This document shows positions 1-5,696 of a stretch of DNA of 5,696 bases, one piece after another. The position numbers and the translations under genes were made by a program. Numbering within the stretch: the stretch's first letter is position 1; every line of letters begins with the position of its first letter. The stretch is taken from assembly GCA_001803565.1 (NCBI GenBank), contig MHDQ01000048.1:1-5696 (forward strand). Reading direction: 5' to 3'. The notes below the pieces were generated by a model. It was given only the letters and a program-made list of their open reading frames with translations, was not told where the DNA came from and ran no database searches. Origin of the DNA: Nitrospinae bacterium RIFCSPLOWO2_12_FULL_45_22. GTDB lineage: Bacteria > 2-12-FULL-45-22.

Positions 1-2
1 AT

Positions 3-758
3 AGCAACGGGGGTTTTTTAGAGTTCCACAATGCCTGTGAGGCCAAGCTCCCTCATAACTATGTCCTCAAGCGAGTCAGGTTGGACAAGGGTTTCTTTGA
101 TGAGATAAACTTCCAATATTTTGAAGAGGCCACCACAGAATATGTCTGCAAGGCCCCCTTAAAAGAGAATCTAAAGAAGGTGGCCTTAGATATATCTGAC
201 TGGGAAGAGGTAAGCAATCGCCACAGTGTGGCCGAACGGATGCTCATCTTGCCTAGCTGGTCCAAACCGAGAAGGTTCATCTTTATCAGGGAGAAGATGG
301 ATCAGAATGGTCAGTTGTTGCTCCCAGGCCTCTATAAATACCAGGCTATTGTGACCAATATCGAGGACGAGACTTCCCTGGAGATATGGCAGGACTATAA
401 CCGAAGGGCCAGGATAGAAGGTACCATTGAGGAGCTTAAAGACGGCTTCGCCTGTGAGCAGATGAGTCAACATGAGATCAGAAGAAATCTGGCCTTTATG
501 GCGGTAAAGCTCATTGCTTACAACCTGCATAACTTCTTTAAGAAGGCCTTATTGCCGGATCATGCTAAGGGATGGAAGATCAAGACCTTAAGGATGGATT
601 TCCTCCGGGTCTCAGGAAATATCGTGGGTAATGGCCGTTACCGCCGGATTCGGTTAGCTGCCAATCGGTCCCTTATGGCTTTGGTCGAAGCAGTAAAGGC
701 CAATTTAGAACGGTTCCTTTGGCAGTGGTCTTATTGCTTGATTTATCACCGGGCCTGA
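3..758 (+). CDS. IS1380-family DDE transposase, C-terminal part (5' end outside window)
   Basis: This reading frame is open from the first full codon of the window, so the gene is cut by the left edge. The internal TTG at 81 is not a convincing start, because the frame continues upstream of it with protein-like sequence. The encoded part catalyses cut-and-paste movement of an insertion sequence. Visible family signs are a VRLDKGFF segment (Asp at 84-86) matching the second catalytic Asp block, usually DSGF in IS1380 members. Further on is RRARIEGTIEELKDGF, with the catalytic Glu at 417-419, the Y/R..RA.IE..I.ELK.GF signature of this family. A basic C-terminal tail (MDFLRVSGNIVGNGRYRR) also fits. 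The first catalytic Asp and the left inverted repeat lie outside the window. The C-terminus looks full length. I could not identify the right terminal repeat or target duplication. Family assignment comes from motif recognition, not from a search. Confidence 0.85.
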   Translation, partial: SNGGFLEFHNACEAKLPHNYVLKRVRLDKGFFDEINFQYFEEATTEYVCKAPLKENLKKVALDISDWEEVSNRHSVAERMLILPSWSKPRRFIFIREKMDQNGQLLLPGLYKYQAIVTNIEDETSLEIWQDYNRRARIEGTIEELKDGFACEQMSQHEIRRNLAFMAVKLIAYNLHNFFKKALLPDHAKGWKIKTLRMDFLRVSGNIVGNGRYRRIRLAANRSLMALVEAVKANLERFLWQWSYCLIYHRA

Positions 759-825
759 ACGCTCTGATTTTACTGAACAATTAGGGAAAAGGTAAAACTG
801 GCCAAAAGAGAGGGGTGGTTTGCCC

Positions 826-852
826 AAAAAGGGCTCATTTTCGCCCTTTTTT
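826..852. terminator. Symmetrical hairpin, probable bidirectional terminator after the transposase
   Basis: A nine-base arm AAAAAGGGC (826-834) pairs perfectly with GCCCTTTTT (843-851) across an eight-base loop, and one further T follows. The A run on one side and T run on the other make it a Rho-independent terminator-like structure in both directions. It lies about 70 bp after the transposase stop, so it could end that transcript. A smaller alternative hairpin, GCCC-AAAAA-GGGC (822-834), competes for the same bases. Whether it belongs to the insertion sequence or to the flanking DNA is not clear, since the IS end was not located. Confidence 0.6.
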
Positions 853-922
853 CGCCTCGTTGGCTCTTCTTTGTATAAAAAGCGATACATGCCAAGTTAG
901 TTACTGAAAAAATGGATAAAAA

Positions 923-1176
923 TTGGTAATTCTTGTCACCGGACCTCTCTTAGCTAAAATTACTTGCCGGTTTCAGGATAAAAGTACTATTTCAGAAGAA
1001 CTCAAGGTTTTACGAAAAAAAGGCTTGATACCAAATCCAGAACTTGGTAAAATAAATTTCCAAATCGATAAAATCCACAAAAGGACATTAAAAAGATGCA
1101 ACTTCTGGAGAAATTGCTAAATGAATTTCCTCTCATGGCTAAAGCAGAAGAAAAGAAGATTGTGGAAGAAGCGTGA
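923..1176 (+). pseudogene. Possible frame-broken remnant of a small charged protein
   Basis: One frame is open from about 923 to 1120 and reads as a lysine- and leucine-rich, partly helical sequence (for example SEELKVLRKKGLIPNPELGK). It then goes out of frame in a run of five A at 1090-1094. Moving to the next frame there continues in the same style as KKMQLLEKLLNEF and ends in AEEKKIVEEA with a stop at 1174-1176. The joined product would be about 85 residues. There is no good ATG or ribosome-binding site at the left end (only a TTG at 923), so the 5' end is probably missing or the stretch is not coding at all. I do not recognise a family. A fragment damaged by the neighbouring insertion sequence is one explanation. 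Chance open sequence in AT-rich DNA is another. Confidence 0.25.
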
Positions 1177-1234
1177 AGACAAGAATCTTCTATCTCGGAC
1201 TCTTCAGTTTTAATCCCAAAAAATTAATTAACCG

Positions 1235-1270
1235 ATATCTTTCTTTATCTTTATAAAGAAGTTAAGATAT
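1235..1270 (+). promoter_or_regulatory. Long AU-rich hairpin enclosing the start codon of the M48 gene
   Basis: ATATCTT (1235-1241) pairs with AAGATAT (1264-1270), and directly inside it TCTTTAT (1242-1248) pairs with ATAAAGA (1253-1259). This gives 14 Watson-Crick pairs with a four-base loop (CTTT) and a four-base bulge (1260-1263). The weak purine-rich ribosome-binding stretch AAAGAAG (1255-1261) and the first two bases of the ATG at 1269 are inside the stem. In the mRNA this would hide the translation start. The pyrimidine-rich left arm pairing with the purine-rich right arm resembles the layout of RNA thermometers and translational attenuators. That role is inferred from the fold alone. 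Confidence 0.4.
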
Positions 1271-2003
1271 GAAACTATTTAAGCTATATCCTCTCTTATT
1301 ATTTAGTATAATCATTCTAGCCTGTGCTACTGGAAGCTCAAGAGAATCTATTAAAGAGGATCGCCGACAAAAAGGCATTCCCGAATCCATATCACAACAA
1401 TGGCAGCGAGAACAAGAAGAACGGATAGTTAAAGTGGGCGAAAAACTCATTGAATTAGCTCCCAACGCCAAAGAGTTCACCTTTCATTTAGCGATTTCAA
1501 AGAAAGATAGCGGAGGAATAATTGACCCTGACTCTGTTAATGCTTGGACGAATGGGTGGCAAATTTTTGTGACCCGGGGGATGATGCGCTTTATTAAAAA
1601 TGATCATGAATTAGCTGTTATTCTCGGACATAAAATTTCCCATGCTAACAGCGTCTCAAGAAAAGTCGTAAAAAGAAATATTGTTGATTACATACAGACT
1701 ATAGCATTTGCAACTGTGGGAATTCCTCCTATTTGGAATACACCGCCAATAGACCCCTCTACGATGAAATTTAACCACGGTGAAGAGAAAAAAAGCGATT
1801 ATGAAGGCCTACAATGGGCTTACAAAGCGGGATATGATATTTCTGGAGGTCCTGCTTTATGGGAACGTTTCTTCACTCAGATACCGGGTTCAGTAAAAGG
1901 TGGATTCCTGTCATCCCATCCCTGGTCAACAGAACGTTTTTTGCACATGCAAGAAATCATCCGTGAATTAACCCAAGCTTCTAGTTCCGGATCAGGAGAA
2001 TGA
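1269..2003 (+). CDS. M48-family metallopeptidase-like lipoprotein with altered active site (HKxxH)
   Basis: A 244-residue protein. Residues 1-18 form a signal peptide (MKLFKLYPLLLFSIIILA) and Cys19 sits in a slightly atypical lipobox (ILAC), so it is probably lipid-anchored in the envelope. The body matches small M48 zinc peptidase lipoproteins that act in envelope protein quality control. It has NAWTNGWQIFVTRGMMRF (91-108), the HELAVILGH helix (113-121), HKISH (121-125), ExxxD at Glu173-Asp177 followed by a GL...AGYD stretch (180-190), and SSHPWSTERF (215-224). His121, His125 and Glu173, the expected zinc ligands, are present. The catalytic Glu of HExxH is Lys122 (codon AAA, 1632-1634), one base from GAA. 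It is therefore likely inactive as a protease, unless this is a sequence error. It stands alone: the next intact gene starts about 630 bp downstream. The ATG at 1269 is chosen because it gives the full signal peptide. The ribosome-binding site is weak and buried in a hairpin. Confidence 0.85.
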   Translation: MKLFKLYPLLLFSIIILACATGSSRESIKEDRRQKGIPESISQQWQREQEERIVKVGEKLIELAPNAKEFTFHLAISKKDSGGIIDPDSVNAWTNGWQIFVTRGMMRFIKNDHELAVILGHKISHANSVSRKVVKRNIVDYIQTIAFATVGIPPIWNTPPIDPSTMKFNHGEEKKSDYEGLQWAYKAGYDISGGPALWERFFTQIPGSVKGGFLSSHPWSTERFLHMQEIIRELTQASSSGSGE

Positions 2004-2294
2004 ATTTTTTGGATTTGGATTTTTGATAAAACTTGTAGATTGGTTGATCAAAGACCCAATTAATATTTTCAATCAAAATTTCGGAACATTCGGGCCGAAG
2101 GGAGGAAAGATTATAAAAAGAATATAAGATAAATCAAGGAATTACCGTCATGAATCAGGGAACCCCAAGTCCTTTAGTAGACCGAATGTCATATGAGATA
2201 TAGAAGGTGATGTTATTCTAGGGGGATATGTTGTCAAAGTATGAATAGGGTCAAATATTCTTGTATCCTTCGATAGCTGAAAAATTGCTTTTTT

Positions 2295-2404
2295 CTGCTT
2301 ATGCACTTGACTTTCCTAATCGTTCCTTACACACAAGATATACGATCTATATGTTTCCAAAATACCATATGCTGAAGCAACTTCAGTCAAGCGCATAAAG
2401 CAAG
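2295..2404. repeat. Spaced inverted repeat (about 17 bp arms) with inner hairpin
   Basis: The left arm CTGCTTATGCACTTGAC (2295-2311) is almost the reverse complement of the right arm GTCAAGCGCATAAAGCA (2386-2402), with one mismatch and one extra A. The roughly 74-bp interior includes a perfect small hairpin CTGAAG-CAA-CTTCAG (2372-2386) directly against the right arm. The unit of about 110 bp could be a miniature transposable element, a structured RNA, or a regulatory structure upstream of the gene at 2638. No flanking direct repeat was found by eye, and no second copy lies in the window. Confidence 0.45.
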
Positions 2405-2620
2405 TAATTTTTTATTGACAAATTTTCTACCTTATGTTAGGAAAGCAGTAAGTGTTTAGGGTGGAGATAAAAGAAAATGAAACTAGATTAACAGTTTTCT
2501 ATTTATATCATACCTGAATTTGGAATAAGTTTTCCTTTTAATTTTTTGGAGTGTTGAGATTTCCAACTGACTTTATTGATGGAGGATGTGAAAAAGGTTT
2601 TTAGTATAGTAGCCTTTAAA

Positions 2621-2632
2621 AGAGGGAGGGAG
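2621..2632 (+). promoter_or_regulatory. Strong ribosome-binding site that fixes the start at 2638
   Basis: The purine run AGAGGGAGGGAGG, ending just before TTTT and the ATG at 2638, contains GGGAGG/GGAGG at a normal distance. It is the best Shine-Dalgarno match in the window. It supports translation from 2638 into a Sec signal peptide, and so argues that the GTG at 2816, the first start-like codon in the frame of the protein body, is not the real start. Confidence 0.7.
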
Positions 2633-2637
2633 GTTTT

Positions 2638-3877
2638 ATGTACCGTCTTTATAATGGTTTACTAATTCTTCTTTTTGGACTCTGTATAGCGGCGATTTGC
2701 GTCAATCTTGGTACTGCTTGGGCTTGGGAGAGCGACACTGCCGCAGACCTAAGTCGAGCCATTCTTTTGGAATGAGATACTTACGGATCAGACCAATGGC
2801 TCTGCCGCAGACAGCGTGAATATCAGTGACATACCGGGCGCGGAGCTGCCGTCTCTCGACTCATCGAGCTTAGAGCCACCCCCGGTGGGGAAAGCTTCCC
2901 GGACATCTGTGCCTTTAGCTCTCCTTGATGATAACAGAAAAAACTGGCTCGTTCCAGTGAGTAGCAAAAGTAATCGTATGATGGTCACCATGTCTGGTTG
3001 GGACTCTGTCGGACGAAATTTAGTGTATACGGGATTAAAACTGGACCCCACTGTAAACGAAATCATTCATATCCCCAAAAGCTATCAAGCCGGCAAAATT
3101 TACTTCCTTGAGCTCCAGAGCAAAGGGATAAAGGTTACTGTGCTTGACCCTAAACAAGTAGCTTCAATGGGGGGACCACTTCCATATCTTGAAAACCGTA
3201 AGCTCAGTGGTGGTGGCGGTAACTTTATTCTAAATATAGATAATGATGCATCCCGGAAAAATTTCTTTTATAAAGGGCCATCTGAGATCAAATGGGGAGA
3301 AGAACAGCTTACCAGTTGGGAGCCCGCTTATAGAAGTGTATATAAGGGCAAGGTAATCACTATGTCACAATCCTATGCGAATGCCTCTGTTGCAAATGCG
3401 ATATTAAAAGATGGTTTGTCGGTTGATGGTACTTTTATGTTTTCCTCACAGGCCAGTAGGAATACATTAAACATGATTGGAGAAAAAAACAGGCTTTTTG
3501 TAGGGAATACTTTTGGTGATATAGGTCCAGGTAAGTTTGATGGCCTTACTAAATTTAATTGGACTTTTTCAACAAACAATGCCATTGGAAGAAGGATAAG
3601 TAATCCCCACAGTGCTACAATAATTCCTGAGAATCTAGAATCCACTTTCATTGGAGTGAGAGGAGGTCCATCTTTCGAAATTAGCTCCGGAAACAAGGGT
3701 ATCCTCCCTGGGGGCATATACGTTCCCTCTTCTATGCCATCGGTTAACTTTGTCTCAGGTAGCTTTCGTTTGATAGATATATATAGAACGGAATATATGA
3801 ACATGCTGCAAATCCCTAACCAGTATAATTTTAATTATAATAGGGAGATGCTACAGTTAAGGAGAAATATCCCTTAG
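2638..3877 (+). CDS. Secreted protein of unknown family, signal peptide and body split by a one-base frameshift
   Basis: Translation from the ATG at 2638 gives a Sec signal peptide, with a hydrophobic core at residues 7-24 and likely cleavage after AWA (residue 29). It then runs ESDTAADLSRAILLE to a TGA at 2773-2775. The next frame, free of stops from 2753, carries on as WNEILTDQTNGSAADS and the rest of the body to the TAG at 3875-3877. Removing one T from the run at 2765-2768 joins both parts into about 412 residues. The body is rich in Ser, Gly and Asn, with many alternating hydrophobic residues suggesting beta structure, a GGGG stretch (in KLSGGGGNFIL), and no cysteine or membrane segment. 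I recognise no family or catalytic motif. The start at 2816 (GTG) has no ribosome-binding site or signal peptide. The frameshift may be a sequencing error, a true mutation, or less likely recoding. The next gene follows after 11 bp, implying co-transcription. Confidence 0.65.
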
Positions 3878-3888
3878 GTCTCCGATCC

Positions 3889-4704
3889 ATGTTACAACCG
3901 TACAGCTTTCCAGCCCGGGTCACTGATGATCGAGTTGGCTCAACGTTCGCGTGTGGAAGGAATGCACACCTGCAGAGGTGCCGACTTTGGTCCCGAGCTT
4001 TATGTCCGTTTGTATTATTGTTTATTCTAGTAGGCTGCGGTGCGGGCAGGCAGGAGTCCTCGGCACGAATCACGCGAGTGATATCCCCATGTGAGACCGT
4101 CCGCGATGAGCTTGACGCCGTGGTGACAGCAGTTCGAAAAGGAAGAGGCGAAGTTGCAGAGAATCAGCTTAAGAAGGCAGTGGCTCGCGCCCCAGTTTGC
4201 GCGCGAGCACATCTCCTGCTGGCTATGGTATTGCGCGAAAAAGGCAAGCTTACAAGTGCGCTGGAAGAGGCAAACGAAGCAGCACGCTTGGCGCCTGGCG
4301 ACGCAGTAATTCTGAACCTGATCGGAAATATACATGCTGCTATGGCGGCTAGCACGGGAAATCCACAGGAAGCGCTGGAGGAACTCACTATTGCCCGAAT
4401 CACTTATGCGGCCGCTATCAATATCGGCAATCCTGACATTCAATTTTCCAGCATGATCGGACTTCTAGGGATCTATCTGGAGCAAGAGCGGTTGCTTCGC
4501 CGCATCGGGAAACATACCGAGGCAGATGTGCTGCGCGTGGAAATCCAGGCATTTATTAAGGATAATCCCCGAACGAGCAAGACTCTCGAAATCTATGAGC
4601 TGCGCAATCCAACTGCTGTCCCTGTCCGAGTTGATGATCCGATGCACCCCAAGCCTGGCAAACGCACAGAACGACTGAGGCAAACCTTGGAAGGTACGAA
4701 ATGA
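3889..4704 (+). CDS. TPR-repeat lipoprotein
   Basis: A 271-residue protein with a lipoprotein signal: basic segment RLWSRALC (32-39), hydrophobic core FVLLFILV, and lipobox LVGC with Cys50 as the lipidated residue. After a low-complexity linker, residues 73-182 form helical pairs typical of tetratricopeptide repeats. The clearest is residues 105-138 (ARAHLLLAMVLREKGK, then ALEEANEAARLAPGD), flanked by a weaker one ending in QLKKAVARAPV and one covering NLIGNIHAAMAA to YAAAINIG. TPR lipoproteins usually act as protein-binding scaffolds in the envelope, and the partner here is unknown. The C-terminal 30 residues are proline-rich and basic. The region before the signal core is unusually long (about 36 residues). 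No other ATG, GTG or TTG lies between, and no clear ribosome-binding site precedes the ATG, so the start is uncertain. It follows the upstream gene by 11 bp and is more GC-rich than the genes to its left. Confidence 0.75.
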   Translation: MLQPYSFPARVTDDRVGSTFACGRNAHLQRCRLWSRALCPFVLLFILVGCGAGRQESSARITRVISPCETVRDELDAVVTAVRKGRGEVAENQLKKAVARAPVCARAHLLLAMVLREKGKLTSALEEANEAARLAPGDAVILNLIGNIHAAMAASTGNPQEALEELTIARITYAAAINIGNPDIQFSSMIGLLGIYLEQERLLRRIGKHTEADVLRVEIQAFIKDNPRTSKTLEIYELRNPTAVPVRVDDPMHPKPGKRTERLRQTLEGTK

Positions 4705-4713
4705 GGATACCAC

Positions 4714-4725
4714 TAACGATCGTTA
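4714..4725. promoter_or_regulatory. 12-bp perfect palindrome between the TPR gene and the next gene
   Basis: TAACGATCGTTA is a perfect 12-base palindrome in the short gap after the TPR lipoprotein stop. A second small symmetry, TCCGG-G-CCGGA (4733-4743), follows it directly. The pair could be a protein-binding site or a weak intercistronic mRNA structure. No promoter elements are visible beside it and there is only one copy in the window, so the role is speculative. Confidence 0.25.
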
Positions 4726-4777
4726 TGGAAACTCCGGGCCGGATAGTTTGAATAACAGGACCATAAGCAGATTTATC

Positions 4778-5377
4778 ATGAAAAAGAAGAGGATTATCAT
4801 ACTAATACTGGTGATAGTTATGCTTGGAGGCAGGGTGTCATCGGCCTACGCAAACCCTTATTTATTGCTTGCCCCCATCCTATTTGTGAAAACGATGCTA
4901 AGCGTCTTTGGTCTGATTGGTACTACAAAAGAGGTTGTTAATTTTATTGCATCGAACCCGCCCGGTATTGATGTGCCCCTCATGCGGGAAGATATAGTAT
5001 CGGCGCCGGTTGATCATGTATGGGAAATGCTCCTGAGCTATGTGCAGCGCTGTGGCTATGATGTCCACGTGGCCGCTAAACAGAGTGGTGCGCTCAGTTT
5101 TGGCTTCAGCATCAGTCCCGATGGTGACTACACAATGTCTTTGTACCCCGATAGCAGCGACGTGTGGACCGAGTGGGAAGGTTGGGAAGTGGAATATAAT
5201 GCTAAACTATACGTGACAGTATTTGTCAACCCTATTGGTCCCGGACGCACAAAGGTTAGCGTATGTTCACTGGCCCGGGTCCTCGGAAAGTACAAAAATG
5301 ATGTTTATAACATAGGATGGCGGGGGTCGAGCGGCCGCATAGAGCGCGAGGTACTCAATGCAGCAAGGGGTAGTTAG
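4778..5377 (+). CDS. Exported protein of unknown function, possible BamC/START-like fold
   Basis: A 199-residue protein from the ATG at 4778, which gives a textbook Sec signal peptide: MKKKR, a hydrophobic core (6-16), then AYA before Asn26 as the likely cleavage site. A TTG at 4748 would add ten residues before the basic segment and is less likely. Neither start has a strong ribosome-binding site. Residues 27-50 are again hydrophobic (YLLLAPILFVKTMLSVFGLIG) and may hold the protein at the membrane. From residue 65 the pattern V.APVDHVWEMLLSYVQRCGYDV, then GALSFGF, a Trp-rich turn (WTEWEGWEVEY), and beta-rich KLYVTVFVNPIGPGRTKVSV recalls helix-grip domains such as BamC or START-like proteins, in which a VW helix is followed by strands. 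This is inferred from pattern only. The C-terminus GSSGRIEREVLN would be the closing helix. Its last codons overlap the next gene, which shares parts of this pattern. Confidence 0.7.
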   Translation: MKKKRIIILILVIVMLGGRVSSAYANPYLLLAPILFVKTMLSVFGLIGTTKEVVNFIASNPPGIDVPLMREDIVSAPVDHVWEMLLSYVQRCGYDVHVAAKQSGALSFGFSISPDGDYTMSLYPDSSDVWTEWEGWEVEYNAKLYVTVFVNPIGPGRTKVSVCSLARVLGKYKNDVYNIGWRGSSGRIEREVLNAARGS

Positions 5378-5696
5378 CAATGGCAACATCATAGTAGGAC
5401 TAGTGCTTTTGACTGTGCTCATCCTATGCAATGTTTGTAGTCTGAAGCCACATAGTGCTTTTGTTTGGGAGGACCCGTTCGGTCATTGCAGCAGCCGCAT
5501 GATTACTAGCGAAACAACAGTTGATAAGATAGTTCCTTTGGCGCCGGAGGAAGCCTGGGCAGCGGCCGTAACAGCGGCTGGGCGAAATGGCATCGTAAGT
5601 GAACTCATGGAGCGGGAGAGAACGGTCGCCTTTTTCGACGAGGATTTCTACTGCCAGGTAATTAAGCTCGCTCCGGTAGGAGAACGAACCCGGGTG
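5358..5696 (+). CDS. Exported or lipoprotein paralogue of the preceding gene (3' end outside window)
   Basis: The frame is open from the ATG at 5358 to the window edge, giving 113 codons. A GAGGT ribosome-binding site (5348-5352) lies five bases before the ATG. The gene overlaps the end of its neighbour by 20 bp in another frame, a sign of translational coupling. Residues 11-23 are a hydrophobic core (IIVGLVLLTVLIL) followed by Cys24 and Cys27, so a lipoprotein or membrane-anchored form is possible, but neither site is a good lipobox. Residues 58-113 share a pattern with the preceding protein: IVPLAPEEAWAAAVTAAG matches its V.APVDHVWEMLLSYVQ helix, and APVGERTRV matches its NPIGPGRTKV strand, each with a one-residue gap. 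The two are therefore probably divergent tandem paralogues acting together in the envelope. The rest of the domain lies beyond the window. No function is known. Confidence 0.7.
   Translation, partial: MQQGVVSNGNIIVGLVLLTVLILCNVCSLKPHSAFVWEDPFGHCSSRMITSETTVDKIVPLAPEEAWAAAVTAAGRNGIVSELMERERTVAFFDEDFYCQVIKLAPVGERTRV

Larger units (their letters stand above)
2004..2637. other. Intergenic stretch of about 630 bp without an intact gene
   Basis: No intact gene could be supported on either strand here, as all frames are broken at short intervals. Three things are present. First, around 2150-2277, short frame pieces read MNQGTPSPLVDRMSYEI and, after a frame change, EGDVILGGYVVKV then GSNILVSFDS. These weakly resemble the conserved GG-containing core of the Slp outer-membrane lipoprotein domain and may be a decayed copy. 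Second, an inverted repeat at 2295-2404 is listed separately. Third, a perfect TTGACA at 2415-2420 lacks a good -10 element at 16-18 bp, and a TATAGT at 2605-2610 lacks a matching -35, so no promoter can be called with confidence. Either could drive the gene at 2638. No clear terminator follows the M48 gene. Confidence 0.4.

Noticed and set aside
186-530. Minus-strand open frame of 114 codons
   Set aside because: It lies wholly inside the transposase gene, which has clear family motifs. It has no signal, motif or ribosome-binding site of its own.
1175-1190. Hairpin GAAGA-CAAGAA-TCTTC as a terminator
   Set aside because: It has only five weak pairs and no following T run.
2153-2311. Minus-strand open stretch of about 52 codons
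   Set aside because: It has no ATG, no ribosome-binding site and no recognisable motif. It is antisense to the possible Slp-like fragment.
2295-2404. Integron attC site
   Set aside because: The outer arms do not contain the RYYYAAC and GTTRRRY core sites, and no integrase or gene cassettes are nearby.
2295-2404. CRISPR array
   Set aside because: There are only two arms in inverted orientation, with no regularly spaced direct repeats here or elsewhere in the window.
2415-2443. Promoter with a perfect TTGACA -35 box
   Set aside because: No acceptable -10 hexamer lies at 16-18 bp (TAGGAA is the best at 17), so it is mentioned only within the intergenic entry.
3373-3804. Minus-strand open frame of 143 codons
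   Set aside because: It is a shadow of the secreted protein body on the + strand, with protein-unlike composition and no start signals.
4027-4443. Minus-strand open frame of 138 codons
   Set aside because: It is antisense to the TPR lipoprotein, whose repeats and lipobox show the + strand is coding. The frame is Cys- and Ser-rich, as expected for a shadow.

Overview
The window looks like an accessory region of a Gram-negative bacterium. Most of the genes encode exported proteins with lipoprotein or Sec signal peptides, and the left edge holds the end of an insertion sequence. The M48 subfamily and the transposase type would fit an uncultured Desulfobacterota-like or similar proteobacterial genome, but nothing here fixes the taxon. 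All genes that can be supported are on the + strand.

Left part (1-1268): the C-terminal two thirds or so of an IS1380-type DDE transposase runs in from outside the window. It is followed by a strong symmetrical hairpin that could end transcription from either side. Beyond it lies about 400 bp of AT-rich sequence that contains at most a frame-broken gene remnant.

Middle (1269-2637): a complete M48-family (HExxH zinc peptidase-like) lipoprotein. It keeps the predicted zinc ligands, but the catalytic glutamate is lysine (HKISH). Its start codon sits inside a long AU-rich hairpin that may control translation. About 630 bp without an intact gene follows. It holds a widely spaced inverted repeat with an inner hairpin and a possible decayed fragment resembling the Slp lipoprotein domain.

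Right part (2638-5696): a tightly packed row of four exported-protein genes. The first has a clear ribosome-binding site and Sec signal peptide but is split from its roughly 370-residue body by a one-base frameshift, and I do not recognise its family. Next comes a TPR lipoprotein, then two adjacent overlapping genes that share a short sequence pattern (AP..W... and P[IV]G..RT[KR]V) and look like divergent tandem paralogues. The last one runs off the window. Spacing of 11 bp, about 70 bp and a 20-bp overlap suggests one transcript. Base composition becomes visibly more GC-rich from about 3880 onward, so the right-hand genes may have a different history from the AT-rich left.

The most notable observations are the apparently inactive M48 protein, the hairpin enclosing its start codon, the split secreted protein, and the tandem pair at the right edge. 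I could not identify a known defence, secretion or biosynthetic system.
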